Shown piece after piece: positions 1 through 8,252 of a stretch of 64,000 nt of DNA. Source of the DNA: Salipiger mangrovisoli (lineage in GTDB: Bacteria; Pseudomonadota; Alphaproteobacteria; Rhodobacterales; Rhodobacteraceae); contig NZ_JADFFK010000002.1 in the NCBI RefSeq assembly GCF_015223355.1, positions 186,001-250,000 of the forward strand, given 5' to 3'. The notes beneath the pieces are model-generated. The model was not told the DNA's origin, did no database searches, and was given only the letters and a program-made list of their open reading frames with translations. Position numbers and translations under genes: made by a program. Numbering within the stretch: position 1 is the stretch's first letter; each line of letters starts with the position of its first letter.

Positions 1-1299
1 GACCCCTACCCGATCGACACGCTGTTTCTCTACATGTCGAACATGGCGTGGAACTCGGCGATGAACACCGCCGGCACGATGGAGATGCTGACCGCGCAGG
101 ACGAGGAGGGCGGCTACCTGATCCCGCGGATCATCTACTCCGACGCCTATGCCTCCGAGATGGTGGCCTATGCGGATCTCATCCTGCCCGACACCACCTA
201 CCTCGAGCGCCACGATTGCATCTCGCTTCTCGACCGGCCGATCTCCGAGCCCGATGCCGCCGCCGATGCGATCCGCTGGCCGGTGGTGGCGCCGGACCGC
301 GACGTGCGCCCCTTCCAGTCGGTGCTTCTGGACCTCGGCGCGCGGCTCGGCCTGCCGGGGATGTCCGAGAACGGCCAGCCGGTCTACCGCGACTACGCCG
401 ATTACCTCACCAACCACGAGCGCCGGCCCGGCATCGGCCCGCTCGCCGGCTTCCGCATGGGGCCGCACGGGTTGCAGGACGGGCGCGGCACGCCGAACGA
501 GGCGCAGCTGGACAGCTACATCGGCGCGGGCGGCACGCATGCCATCCCGGTGCCGCCGGAGGCCGCCTACTACAAACCCTGGAACCGGGCCTACCAGGAC
601 TGGGCGGTGGACAGCGGCCTGCTCGACGCCCCGGCACCTGCGCTGGTGCAGCTCTGGTCCGAGCCTTTGCGCCGCTTTCAGCGCGCCGCCGAAGGCCAGG
701 GCTCCCCCCAGCCGCCCGAGCATCTGCGCGCCCGGCTCGCCGCGGTCATGACGCCGCTTCCGGTCTGGTATCCGCCGCTGGCCGAGATGCCCGGCGCGGC
801 GCAGGACTTCCCGCTGCATGCGCTCACCCAGCGCCCGATGGCGATGTACCACAGCTGGGGCAGCCAGAACGCCTGGCTGCGGCAGCTCCAGGGCGCGAGC
901 CCGCTCTACGTCTCCGGCGACAGGTGGCGCGCGCTTGGCCTCTCCGAAGGCGATTGGGTCCGGGTCACCTCGGCGCATGGCGAGATCACCGTGCCCGCCG
1001 CGCGGATGGAGGCGCAGAACCCCGATGTCGTCTGGACCTGGAACGCCATCGGCAAGCGCAAGGGCGCCTGGGGGCTCTCCCCCGCCGCGCCGGAGGCGAC
1101 CGAGGGCTTCCTGCTCAACCACCTGATCCCCGAGCTGCTGCCGCCGCGCGGCGACGGGCAGCGCTGGTCCAACTCCGACCCGATCACCGGGCAGGCCGCC
1201 TGGTTCGACCTGCGCGTGCGCCTCGAGAAATGCGCCCCGCCCAGCGAAGCCCAACCGGTTTTCCCGCCGCTCCGCTCTCCCGTCCCGCGCCCCGCCTAG
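1..1299 (+). CDS. soeA: Molybdopterin oxidoreductase large subunit, C-terminal part (probable sulfite dehydrogenase SoeA); truncated by window edge
   Basis: The reading frame is open from base 1, so the gene starts outside the window; 432 C-terminal residues are visible. The fragment ends in a molydopterin-dinucleotide-binding type domain (roughly the last 150 residues, around YVSGDRWRALGL and GDWVRV) typical of the DMSO-reductase superfamily. Directly downstream lie a four-cluster ferredoxin subunit and a DmsC-like anchor, the SoeABC order. SoeABC of Allochromatium and roseobacters oxidises sulfite to sulfate on the cytoplasmic side of the membrane and passes electrons to quinone. The catalytic N-terminal half and any Fe-S motif cannot be seen, so another CISM-family substrate (polysulfide, DMSO) is not excluded. 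The family is secure; the substrate is inferred from context. Confidence 0.75.
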   Translation, partial: DPYPIDTLFLYMSNMAWNSAMNTAGTMEMLTAQDEEGGYLIPRIIYSDAYASEMVAYADLILPDTTYLERHDCISLLDRPISEPDAAADAIRWPVVAPDRDVRPFQSVLLDLGARLGLPGMSENGQPVYRDYADYLTNHERRPGIGPLAGFRMGPHGLQDGRGTPNEAQLDSYIGAGGTHAIPVPPEAAYYKPWNRAYQDWAVDSGLLDAPAPALVQLWSEPLRRFQRAAEGQGSPQPPEHLRARLAAVMTPLPVWYPPLAEMPGAAQDFPLHALTQRPMAMYHSWGSQNAWLRQLQGASPLYVSGDRWRALGLSEGDWVRVTSAHGEITVPAARMEAQNPDVVWTWNAIGKRKGAWGLSPAAPEATEGFLLNHLIPELLPPRGDGQRWSNSDPITGQAAWFDLRVRLEKCAPPSEAQPVFPPLRSPVPRPA

Positions 1300-1303
1300 A
1301 CGC

Positions 1304-1347
1304 TTCTTCTAGGTCCAAGTATCCCGGGGTCCGGGGCAGCGCCCCGG
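1304..1347 (+). repeat. Intercistronic element, form I (copy 1)
   Basis: TTCTTCTAGGTCCAAGTATC followed by CCGGGG and a hairpin CCGGGGC-agc-GCCCCGG (1331-1337 with 1341-1347). It begins five bases after the soeA stop codon and lies between soeA and soeB. Near-identical copies lie at 5108, 6629 (opposite strand) and 19246. Confidence 0.8.
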
Positions 1348-1381
1348 TCCCTCGCTCGCCAAGGAACCGAAACGCGACGCC

Positions 1382-2131
1382 ATGACCGACCACCCCAGCC
1401 ATACGCACCGCCAGCTCGGCCTTGTCATCGACCTCGACACCTGCGTCGGGTGCCAGGCCTGCGTGGTGTCCTGCAAGGCCTGGAACAGCCAGAGCCAGCC
1501 GAGTCCGCTGTCGGACCAGGACCCCTATGGCGCCGATCCCTCCGGCAGCTTCCTCAACCGCGTGCATGGCTTCGAGGTCGCGCCCGAGGCCGGCCCGGCG
1601 CAGCTGGTGCATTTCCCCAAGTCCTGCCTGCATTGTGCCGAGGCACCCTGCGTCATCGTCTGCCCCACCGGCGCGAGCTACAAGCGGGTCGAGGACGGCA
1701 TCGTGCTGGTGAACGAGGCCGATTGCATCGGCTGCGGCCTCTGCGCCTGGGCCTGCCCCTACGGCGCGCGCGAAATGGACATGGCCGAGGGCGTGATGAA
1801 GAAATGCACCCTCTGCGTCGACCGCATCTACAACGAGCGCCTGCCCGAGGCGGACCGCGAACCCGCCTGCGTGCGCAGTTGCCCCGCCGGCGCACGGCAC
1901 TTCGGCGACCTCTCCGACCCCGAGAGCGCCGTCAGCCTGCTGGTCGAAGCACGCGGCGGCATGGACCTCATGCCCGAGCAGGGCACGCGCCCGGCCAACA
2001 AGTATCTGCCGCCCCGCCCGCGCGACGCCTGGCAGGGCGAAGTGGACGTGCTCGCCCCCTGGCTGGAGCCGGTGGCCGAAGAGCCGAAAGGGCTGCTGGG
2101 CTGGATCGACCGGACTCTGGCGAGGCTCTGA
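1382..2131 (+). CDS. soeB: 4Fe-4S ferredoxin electron-transfer subunit (SoeB-like)
   Basis: 249-residue iron-sulfur subunit of a membrane molybdoenzyme, carrying electrons from the molybdenum subunit to the membrane anchor. Four cysteine groups are visible: C21-x2-C24-x2-C27-x3-C31, CLHCAEAPC..CP, CIGCGLC..CP and CTLC..CVRSCP, enough for four cubane clusters as in DmsB/PsrB/SoeB. There is no twin-arginine signal, consistent with a cytoplasmic complex. It follows soeA after an 82-base gap holding a hairpin element and is followed after one base by soeC, so the genes are probably one transcript. The ATG at 1382 has only a distant purine run (AAGGAA), an average ribosome site. Confidence 0.85.
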   Translation: MTDHPSHTHRQLGLVIDLDTCVGCQACVVSCKAWNSQSQPSPLSDQDPYGADPSGSFLNRVHGFEVAPEAGPAQLVHFPKSCLHCAEAPCVIVCPTGASYKRVEDGIVLVNEADCIGCGLCAWACPYGAREMDMAEGVMKKCTLCVDRIYNERLPEADREPACVRSCPAGARHFGDLSDPESAVSLLVEARGGMDLMPEQGTRPANKYLPPRPRDAWQGEVDVLAPWLEPVAEEPKGLLGWIDRTLARL

Positions 2132-2132
2132 G

Positions 2133-2999
2133 ATGCATCCGGCACCCTCGCTCGTTCTTTTCACCACGCTCTCGGGGCTCGGCTTCGGGCTGCTGGCCTG
2201 GCTCGGCGTCGCCCCCTCGCCGCCGCGCGGCCTTGCCGGCTTGGGTCCGCTGGCGCTGGCCTATGCGCTGTGCCTGTCCGGCCTCGCGGCCTCGGCAGCT
2301 CACCTCGGGCGCCGCGACCGCGCGTTGAAGGCTTTCAGCCAGTGGCGCACGAGCTGGCTCTCGCGCGAGGCCTGGGCGGCGCTGGCGACGCTTCTGCTCG
2401 GCGGCGGCTTCGGGCTGTCGCTGCTGCTCGGCCAGCCCGTGCGGCCGCTTGGCTGGCTCACCGCTGCCGCGGCGCTGACCACGGTTCTCTGCACCGGGAT
2501 GATCTACGCGCAGCTCAGATCGGTGCCGCGCTGGCACCACTCGAGCACCCCGGCGCTGTTTCTGGCCTATGCGCTCACCGGCGGCGCGTTGCTCGCCGGG
2601 CAGCGCTGGCCGGCGCTGGCACTGCTGATCGGGACGGCGGCACTGCAACTCTGGGTCTGGCACGACGGCGGCAGCCGGTTTGCGCGCAGCGGGAGCACGC
2701 TGGCCAGTGCCACCGGGCTCGGCGCGCAGGGGCGGCCGCGGGCGCTTTTCCCGCCCCACAGCGGCAGCAGCTACCTCACCCGCGAGATGGTCTTCGTGGT
2801 CGCGCGTCGCCATGCGTCGAAGCTGCGCGTGCTGGCCGGCCTATGCGCCTTTCTTCTGCCCGCCGCCCTGCTGCTCCTGGGGGCTTTGCCTTATTTCGGA
2901 CTTATTTCGCTTGCCTCGCATGTCACCGGCGTGTTCCTCTCACGGTGGGTGTTCTTCGCAGAGGCCGAGCACGTGGTAGGCCTCTACTACGGAAGGTGA
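2133..2999 (+). CDS. soeC: DmsC-family membrane anchor subunit (SoeC-like)
   Basis: 288-residue integral membrane protein with about eight hydrophobic segments (first at residues 5-22, last near 245-275), matching the DmsC/SoeC family that anchors the molybdoenzyme and passes electrons to the quinone pool. The C-terminal part reads FLSRWVFFAEAEHVVGLYYG, a family-typical ending. It starts one base after the soeB stop codon, so translational coupling is likely. Together with the two upstream genes it gives the three-subunit SoeABC plan; the assignment to sulfite rather than DMSO depends on the whole operon and not on this subunit alone. Confidence 0.8.
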   Translation: MHPAPSLVLFTTLSGLGFGLLAWLGVAPSPPRGLAGLGPLALAYALCLSGLAASAAHLGRRDRALKAFSQWRTSWLSREAWAALATLLLGGGFGLSLLLGQPVRPLGWLTAAAALTTVLCTGMIYAQLRSVPRWHHSSTPALFLAYALTGGALLAGQRWPALALLIGTAALQLWVWHDGGSRFARSGSTLASATGLGAQGRPRALFPPHSGSSYLTREMVFVVARRHASKLRVLAGLCAFLLPAALLLLGALPYFGLISLASHVTGVFLSRWVFFAEAEHVVGLYYGR

Positions 3000-3004
3000 C
3001 AAGT

Positions 3005-3955
3005 GTGCCGTTTCTTGCCGGGTTCGACCCGCGCTTTCAGGACGCTGCCGAGTATCTCTCTGCCCTGAGCGGCGATCTCGACGAGGGGCGGCGCCTCGAT
3101 CTTCTGGGCGAATGGCTGGCGTCGGACGTGATCTCGCATGGTGGCAGCGGTGCCTTGGTCGAGCCCGAGGTGCTGGGCGCGGAACGCGCGACGCGGCTCG
3201 CCGCGCTGGCCGGTCCGCGGCTGATGCTCGAGGACCGGCTCTGGCAGGCCGCGGCGCCGAACCAGCTCTATGCCGCCGAGCGGTTCCATGTCACCGCGCG
3301 CCACGACGGTGCTGGCCCCTACGGCGCGGCGACCGGCAAGGCGGTCCAATTTGCCCAGATGTCCGGGCGGCTCTGCCTGTCGGGCAGGCTGCGCGAGGAA
3401 TGGCTGCTGCGCGACGAGGCGGCGATCGTCAGGCAGATCGGTCTCGATCCGCAGGAGGCCGCGCGGCTGCGACTCGCCGGCGGCGCGCCCGATCCGCTGC
3501 CGCCGCGCGATGCCGGGACCGGCGATGGCAATCCTTGGGGTGGGGCGCTGGCCGAGCTTCTTGGCCGGGTGATGTCGGGCGAGGTGGCGGCGCTGGCAGA
3601 GCACTACGATCCGGCGGCGGAACTCTTCCTGCCCGGTGGCGAGGTCGGCTGCGGCCCGCGCGAGGCCGAGGCCTTCTGGATCGGGCTGCGGGCGGCCTTT
3701 CCCTCGGCCCGTTTCCAGGTCGAGCACGCGCTTGGCGCAGAGGCCCCGCTCGCGCCGCCGCGCGCCTGCATCCGCTGGCGGCTGCTCGGGCGGCACGACG
3801 GCCAGGGGGCCTTCGGTCCTGCCAGCGGCGCGCCTGTCGACATCCTCGGGATGACGCATGCCGAGTTCGGGCCGGATGGGCTGCGGCGGGAATGGACGCT
3901 CTACGACGCGCCCGGCGTCTGGGTGCAGATCCTGCGCGCCACGGGCGGCTACTGA
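3005..3955 (+). CDS. Two-domain SnoaL/NTF2-like (ester-cyclase type) protein
   Basis: A 316-residue soluble protein made of two SnoaL-like alpha+beta barrel units, roughly residues 20-145 and 180-310; the second contains HYDPAAELFLPGG and a C-terminal RREWTLYDAPGVWVQIL, matching SnoaL polyketide-cyclase/ester-cyclase proteins. SnoaL folds bind or isomerise small molecules, but no specific reaction can be read here. The start is GTG at 3005 with GGAAGG at 2991-2996, inside the end of soeC; only five bases separate it from the soeC stop, so it probably belongs to the soe transcript. Its role there is unknown. A terminator-like hairpin follows the stop codon. Confidence 0.7.
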   Translation: MPFLAGFDPRFQDAAEYLSALSGDLDEGRRLDLLGEWLASDVISHGGSGALVEPEVLGAERATRLAALAGPRLMLEDRLWQAAAPNQLYAAERFHVTARHDGAGPYGAATGKAVQFAQMSGRLCLSGRLREEWLLRDEAAIVRQIGLDPQEAARLRLAGGAPDPLPPRDAGTGDGNPWGGALAELLGRVMSGEVAALAEHYDPAAELFLPGGEVGCGPREAEAFWIGLRAAFPSARFQVEHALGAEAPLAPPRACIRWRLLGRHDGQGAFGPASGAPVDILGMTHAEFGPDGLRREWTLYDAPGVWVQILRATGGY

Positions 3956-3960
3956 ACCGG

Positions 3961-3994
3961 CGGCGGCCCCTGGCGATTGCCGCCGGGGCCGCCG
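3961..3994. terminator. Hairpin terminator after the SnoaL gene
   Basis: CGGCGGCCCC (3961-3970) pairs perfectly with GGGGCCGCCG (3985-3994); an inner GGCG/CGCC extends the stem past one bulged T. There is no U-run, so its strength as an intrinsic terminator is uncertain. It also ends the decayed DUF805 gene on the other strand. Confidence 0.6.
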
Positions 3995-3998
3995 CGCG

Positions 3999-4272
3999 CG
4001 GCCAGCACGTTTCAGGACCACCAGCCGCCGGACGGTGACCGAGATGCGGGGCATACCACGACCAGTCCGAAACACGAGGAGAAGGGCGCGAAGCTGCTCT
4101 GCGACGCGATCTCAGTGGTGGTCTGGCGGAAAAGGCTGAGGTCTAGCAGCACCAAGTGCGCGCCGGTGCCGCAGACAAAGAGAGCGAGCCACCAGAATTC
4201 CGGACGCGCCGCGCGCCCTCAGAAGGTCACTGAGGCCCGAAAGCAGGCCCTGACCGCGGTGGCGAAACCCAC
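3999..4272 (-). pseudogene. Decayed DUF805 family membrane protein gene
   Basis: Reading leftward from a GTG at 4272 (GAGGG just upstream) gives VGFATAVRACFRASVTF, then a TGA at 4221-4219, then GRAARPEFWWLALFVCG and LVLLDLSLF. This matches the start of DUF805 proteins, where an F-S-G-R-A-S-R-P-E-F-W-W block lies before the first membrane segment; the stop falls exactly on the serine codon. Further on, the conserved VTVRRL motif appears only in another frame (ISVTVRRLVVLKRAG near 4040), so there is also a frameshift, and the ending is lost. Two independent lesions argue for a dead gene. The right boundary is the probable start; the left boundary is approximate. DUF805 function is unknown. Confidence 0.72.
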
Positions 4273-4373
4273 GTCGATCCCTCGTCACGATTTTCCCGCG
4301 ACACCATCAGCATCCATGCCATGGTGCCCCGACGCGATCGTTGGCACGGAAAACCGGGACAGGGCGCCGCGTG

Positions 4374-4997
4374 TTAGCCTTTCTTGCGCCCGAAAAAGCC
4401 GCGGATGCGCCCGCCGGCCTCGTCGATATTGTCGCCCATCTCTTCAAGCGCCGGGTCGATGCGCGCCCGGCGGAAGCGCCGCCAGCGCACCCAGGCCGCC
4501 CAGCAGATCGCCGCCAGCAGCGTCAGAACGATGATGTTGGTCCAGGGGATGATGCGCGCATCCGGCCCGTCGACGGGGGTGATCTTCACCGCGTTCGGGT
4601 AGATCGACAGGAACTCGTTGCGCCAGCCGTAATGCTTGATCGCCACCCATTGCGGCTGGGCCGCGCCCGAGCGCAGGTCGTTTGCCTCGGCTTGCAGGTT
4701 CGAGGTGTCGAACTTGAAATAGGGCGGCCAGCCCCAACTGGTGTCCTCGTTGCGGTAGACCATCACCTTGTCGTTCGCCAGCCGCGTCTGGATGAAGAAG
4801 ACATCCCGCCCGCCCGTCGCCGCGGCGCTCTTGCTGCCTGCCTGGCTCCAGAACCAGCGGTTCATCGAGCCCGGCGTCTCGCGCTTCTCGTAGGTGTCGG
4901 TGATCCGCGCGATGTCGTGCTGCGGCAGGGTGTAATGCAGGAAGCCGGCGACCAGCACCCAGAAAAGCACGATGAAGGTCCATTTCACGTAGCGCAT
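4374..4997 (-). CDS. DUF1523 family membrane protein
   Basis: 207 residues with an N-terminal membrane segment (about residues 3-22, KWTFIVLFWVLVAGFLHYTL) and a second one near residue 155-175 (IIVLTLLAAICWAAWV), leaving about 130 residues outside and a basic cytoplasmic tail ending in GRKKG. The central part (SWGWPPYFKFDTSNLQAEA, ending IKHYGWRNEFLSIYPNA) is characteristic of the DUF1523 family common in Rhodobacterales. The ATG at 4997 is chosen because AGGAGA lies seven bases upstream; a longer in-frame reading to 5168 runs into the repeat element and lacks a ribosome site. Function is unknown; no enzymatic motif is visible. It follows creatinase on the same strand with a repeat element between them. 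Confidence 0.8.
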   Translation of the reverse strand: MRYVKWTFIVLFWVLVAGFLHYTLPQHDIARITDTYEKRETPGSMNRWFWSQAGSKSAAATGGRDVFFIQTRLANDKVMVYRNEDTSWGWPPYFKFDTSNLQAEANDLRSGAAQPQWVAIKHYGWRNEFLSIYPNAVKITPVDGPDARIIPWTNIIVLTLLAAICWAAWVRWRRFRRARIDPALEEMGDNIDEAGGRIRGFFGRKKG

Positions 4998-5107
4998 CGC
5001 AAGCTCTCCTGGAAATCGCTTTGGGTTTTCCATCAGGTGACCCGTCGGCACGGGAAAATCAACCACGGCCCGCAGAAAAGCTCGGCGGAGCGCCGCCGCC
5101 TGCGGTT

Positions 5108-5166
5108 TTCTTCTAGGTCCCAATATCCCGGGGGAGTCCGCGCCAGCGGACGGGGGCAGAGCCCCC
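5108..5166 (+). repeat. Intercistronic element, form I (copy 2)
   Basis: TTCTTCTAGGTCCCAATATC, then CCGGGGG and two hairpins: GTCCGC-gcca-GCGGAC (5136-5151) and GGGGGC-aga-GCCCCC (5152-5166). It lies between creatinase and the DUF1523 gene, both on the minus strand. The extra first hairpin is unique to this copy. Confidence 0.8.
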
Positions 5167-5183
5167 ATCCTTCGGGCCTGCAG

Positions 5184-6404
5184 CTAGCCGATCACGTTGA
5201 AGGCCGGCCCGTAGGGGTAGCCGGTGATGTTCTCCGCGCCGTCCTCGGTGATGACCAGAATGTCATGTTCGCGGTAGCCGCCGGCGCCGGGCTGTCCTTC
5301 GGGGATCGTCAGCATCGGCTCCATCGAAACCACCATGCCGGGCGTCAGCACCGTCTCCACGTCCTCGCGCAACTCCAGCCCCGCCTCGCGCCCGTAGTAA
5401 TGCGACAGCACGCCGAAACTGTGACCGTAGCCGAAGGTGCGGTACTGCAGCAGGTCGCGCTCGGCCAGGAAGGCGTTGAGCGCCTGGGTCACCGCGGCGC
5501 AGCTGACGCCCGGCCGCAGCAGCGAGAGGCCGAGCTCGTGGGTCGCCACGTTGGCCTCCCAGATCGCCAGCGAGGCGGCATCGACCTCGGCGAGGAAGAG
5601 CGTGCGCTCGAGCGCCGTGTAATAGCCCGAGATCATCGGGAAGCAGTTCAGCGAGAGGATGTCGCCGCGCTCGAGCCGGCGCGCGGTGACCGGGTTGTGC
5701 GCGCCGTCGGTGTTCGGTCCCGACTGCAGCCAGACCCATGTGTCGCGGTACTCGGCATCGGGAAAGCGCTTGGCGATTTCCAGTTCCATGGCGTCGCGCC
5801 CGGCCATGGCCACGTCAAGCTCGCGCGCGCCGATGCGGATGGCCTCGCGGAGGGCGTATCCGCCGATGTCGGCGACCGCTGCGCCATGGCGGATGAGGGC
5901 GATCTCGGCCGGTGACTTCAGCATCCTCTGGCGCATGGTCGCAGGGGCGACGTCCCGCGTGGCGGAGGGCAGCAGGAAGCTGTCCAGCAGGGATTTCTGC
6001 GCCAGGGTCAGGTGATCGCCCTCGTAGCCGATCGCCTTTCCGGCGCCGGTCACCTCGCGCACGGCGTGCCAGAGGTTGTTCCGCGTCCAGTCGGTATAGG
6101 TGATGTTGTCGCCATGGCAGCGCCGCCAGGGCTGACCGGCGTCGATGCCGGCGCTGATCGTGACGCATTCGGTGGCGGTGACCACCAGCGCGTAGGGGCG
6201 GCCGAAGCTGCAATAGAGAAAGCCGGAATAATAGGCGATGTTGTGCATCGAGCTGAGCACGCAGGCGTCGAGCCCCTCGGTCGCCATTTCGGCGCGCAGG
6301 CCGGCGAGCCGGGCGTCGTATTCCGCGGCTGCGAAGGGCAGGGGCCCCTTGTCGCCGTTGTGGAAGCGATAGGTCGCGGGACGGGTGTTCGCGTGGTGGT
6401 CCAT
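5184..6404 (-). CDS. Creatinase (creatine amidinohydrolase)
   Basis: 406-residue pita-bread fold hydrolase that splits creatine into sarcosine and urea (EC 3.5.3.3). Similarity to Pseudomonas creatinase as remembered is extensive: SGFLYCSFGRPYALVVT, QPWRR, NTDGAHNPVT, LSLNCFPMISGYYTALERTL, YRTFGYGHSFGVLSHYYGRE and PGAGGYREHDIL all recur. H236 in the AHNP motif aligns with the catalytic histidine of that enzyme, and length matches (about 403). Unlike the related aminopeptidase P, no metal ligand set is expected. The ATG at 6404 is chosen because AAGGAGG lies six bases upstream; an 18-codon longer reading lacks one. Next upstream on the same strand is gabD; sarcosine oxidase and urease genes are not in view. 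Confidence 0.9.
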   Translation of the reverse strand: MDHHANTRPATYRFHNGDKGPLPFAAAEYDARLAGLRAEMATEGLDACVLSSMHNIAYYSGFLYCSFGRPYALVVTATECVTISAGIDAGQPWRRCHGDNITYTDWTRNNLWHAVREVTGAGKAIGYEGDHLTLAQKSLLDSFLLPSATRDVAPATMRQRMLKSPAEIALIRHGAAVADIGGYALREAIRIGARELDVAMAGRDAMELEIAKRFPDAEYRDTWVWLQSGPNTDGAHNPVTARRLERGDILSLNCFPMISGYYTALERTLFLAEVDAASLAIWEANVATHELGLSLLRPGVSCAAVTQALNAFLAERDLLQYRTFGYGHSFGVLSHYYGREAGLELREDVETVLTPGMVVSMEPMLTIPEGQPGAGGYREHDILVITEDGAENITGYPYGPAFNVIG

Positions 6405-6628
6405 ATGGCCCTCCTTTGGATGCGGAGGGTGTGGAACCCGACCCTGCCGCAGAGACAAAGCAAGGTCCCGGCGTTCAGGACGGAACGTCTGTGAAAAGAC
6501 GGGGCAATGCCAAGCGGCACCGGCGACGCCATCGCCTGCCCGACGCGAAGGATGCGGCGCTCCGGGGCGCTTGGCAAGCGCTGTTTCACGTGGAGCGTTA
6601 CGCGGGGTCGCGGCTGCGCCGCGATGCG

Positions 6629-6678
6629 GTGAGGGGCGCTGCCCCTCACACTCCCCGGGATATTTGAGCCTAGAAGAA
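6629..6678 (-). repeat. Intercistronic element, form I (copy 3)
   Basis: On the minus strand the element reads TTCTTCTAGGCTCAAATATC, CCGGGG and then a hairpin GTGAGGGGC-agc-GCCCCTCAC (6641-6649 with 6629-6637). It begins nine bases after the gabD stop codon, in the same orientation relative to its upstream gene as copy 1. The remaining 6405-6628 is the creatinase upstream region with no clear promoter. Confidence 0.8.
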
Positions 6679-6687
6679 AGGCCGGCG

Positions 6688-8163
6688 TCAGACGCTGAGG
6701 CAGACGTATTTCATCTCGAGATAGTCCTCGATGCCGTGGTGGCTGCCCTCGCGGCCGAGGCCCGACTGCTTGACCCCGCCGAAGGGCGCGAGCTCGGTGG
6801 AGATGAGCCCGGTGTTCACCCCGACGATGCCGTACTCCAGCGCCTCGGCGACCTTGTACACGCGGCTGAGATCCTTGGCGTAGAAATAGGAGGCGAGGCC
6901 GAAGATCGTGTCGTTGGCCATGTCGATCACCTCGTCCACCGTCTCGAACTTGAACAGGGGGGCGAGCGGGCCGAAGGTCTCCTCGGTGGCGAATTTCATT
7001 TCGCGCGTCGCGCCGGTGACGATGGTCGGGGCAAAGAACTGGCCGTCGAGCTCCTGCTCCTCGCTGCCGAGAAGGAGCGTGCCACCCTTCTCCCTGGCGT
7101 CGCGGATGTGCTCCTGCACCTTGTCGATCGCCTTGGTGGTGATCAGCGGGCCGAGATCGGTGCCCTCTTCGAGACCGTCACCGACCTTCAGCTTGCCGAC
7201 GGCGGCGGCAAGCTTCTCGGCGAAGGCGTCATAGACGCCGGACTGCACGTAGATTCGGTTGGCGCAGACGCAGGTCTGGCCGTTGTTGCGGAACTTGCAG
7301 GCGATGGCGCCCTCGACCGCCGCGTCGAGATCGGCGTCGTCAAAGACGATGAAGGGCGCGTTGCCGCCGAGCTCCATCGAGCATTTCATCACCTGGTCTG
7401 CGGCCTGGCGGAGCAGGATGCGGCCGACCTCGGTGGAGCCGGTGAAGGTCAGCTTGCGCACCTTGGGGTTCTCGCAGAACTCCTTGCCCGCCTCCGAGGA
7501 CGAGGAGGTCGGCACCACGTTGAACACCCCTGCCGGGATGCCGGCGCGCTCGGCGAGCACGGCGATGGCCAGCGCCGAGAGCGGGGTTTCCGAGGCCGGG
7601 CGCGCGACGAAGGCGCAGCCGGCGGCCAGCGCCGGGCCGGCCTTGCGGGTGATCATCGCGTTGGGGAAGTTCCACGGCGTGATCGAGGCGGCGACGCCGA
7701 TCGGTTGCTTGAGCACCGTGATGCGCTTGTCGCGGGCGTGGCCGGGGATGGTCTCGCCGTAGACGCGCTTGGCCTCCTCGCCGAAGAACTCGATGAAGGA
7801 CGCGCCATAGGCGATCTCGCCCTTGGCCTCGGCCAGCGGCTTGCCCTGTTCGGCGGTCATGATGGTGCCGAGGTCGTCCTGGTTCTCCATCATCAGGTCG
7901 AACCACTTGCGCAGCACCTTGGCGCGCTCCTTGCCGGTCCATCCCGCCCAGGCCTTCTGCGCGAGGTAGGCGCCGTCGATGGCCCCGGCGATCTGCGCGC
8001 GGCTGAGGTCGGCGACGCGGGCGATGACGTCGCCGCGGGCCGGGTTGGTCACCTCGAACTCGCCGTCCGCCCCGGTGATCCACTCGCCGTTCACATAGGC
8101 GCGGGTGGCCAGGAGGCTCGGGTCCTTCAGCAGCGCGGGAAGGTTGGTGGTCTGGTCAAGCAT
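6688..8163 (-). CDS. gabD: NAD(P)-dependent succinate-semialdehyde dehydrogenase
   Basis: 491-residue aldehyde dehydrogenase, cytosolic, oxidising succinate semialdehyde to succinate in GABA and polyamine breakdown. Family landmarks: ITPWNFPNAMITRKAGPALA (cofactor-binding segment), FTGSTEVGR, MELGGNAPFIVF with the general base glutamate, and NNGQTCVCANR with the catalytic cysteine. The C-terminus LAPFGGVKQSGLGREGSHHG is typical of GabD. The ATG at 8163 has GGAGATCGCC directly upstream; the ATG four codons earlier is a weaker alternative. GabD-like enzymes accept related semialdehydes, so the physiological substrate is inferred. It precedes creatinase on the same strand, separated by an element and about 280 bases, so one transcript is possible but not proven. 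Confidence 0.88.
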   Translation of the reverse strand: MLDQTTNLPALLKDPSLLATRAYVNGEWITGADGEFEVTNPARGDVIARVADLSRAQIAGAIDGAYLAQKAWAGWTGKERAKVLRKWFDLMMENQDDLGTIMTAEQGKPLAEAKGEIAYGASFIEFFGEEAKRVYGETIPGHARDKRITVLKQPIGVAASITPWNFPNAMITRKAGPALAAGCAFVARPASETPLSALAIAVLAERAGIPAGVFNVVPTSSSSEAGKEFCENPKVRKLTFTGSTEVGRILLRQAADQVMKCSMELGGNAPFIVFDDADLDAAVEGAIACKFRNNGQTCVCANRIYVQSGVYDAFAEKLAAAVGKLKVGDGLEEGTDLGPLITTKAIDKVQEHIRDAREKGGTLLLGSEEQELDGQFFAPTIVTGATREMKFATEETFGPLAPLFKFETVDEVIDMANDTIFGLASYFYAKDLSRVYKVAEALEYGIVGVNTGLISTELAPFGGVKQSGLGREGSHHGIEDYLEMKYVCLSV

Positions 8164-8252
8164 GGCGATCTCCATTTGTCCTGCCGCGTTTCCTGCTGCG
8201 GGCGTCGGCGTATCTGCTATCCCCTACTCTAGTACGAGAACGGAGGATGACG

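Noticed and set aside
4219-4221. TGA in the DUF805 remnant read as selenocysteine
   Set aside because: The position is a serine in the family, there is no nearby SECIS-like structure and a frameshift follows, so a pseudogene is simpler.
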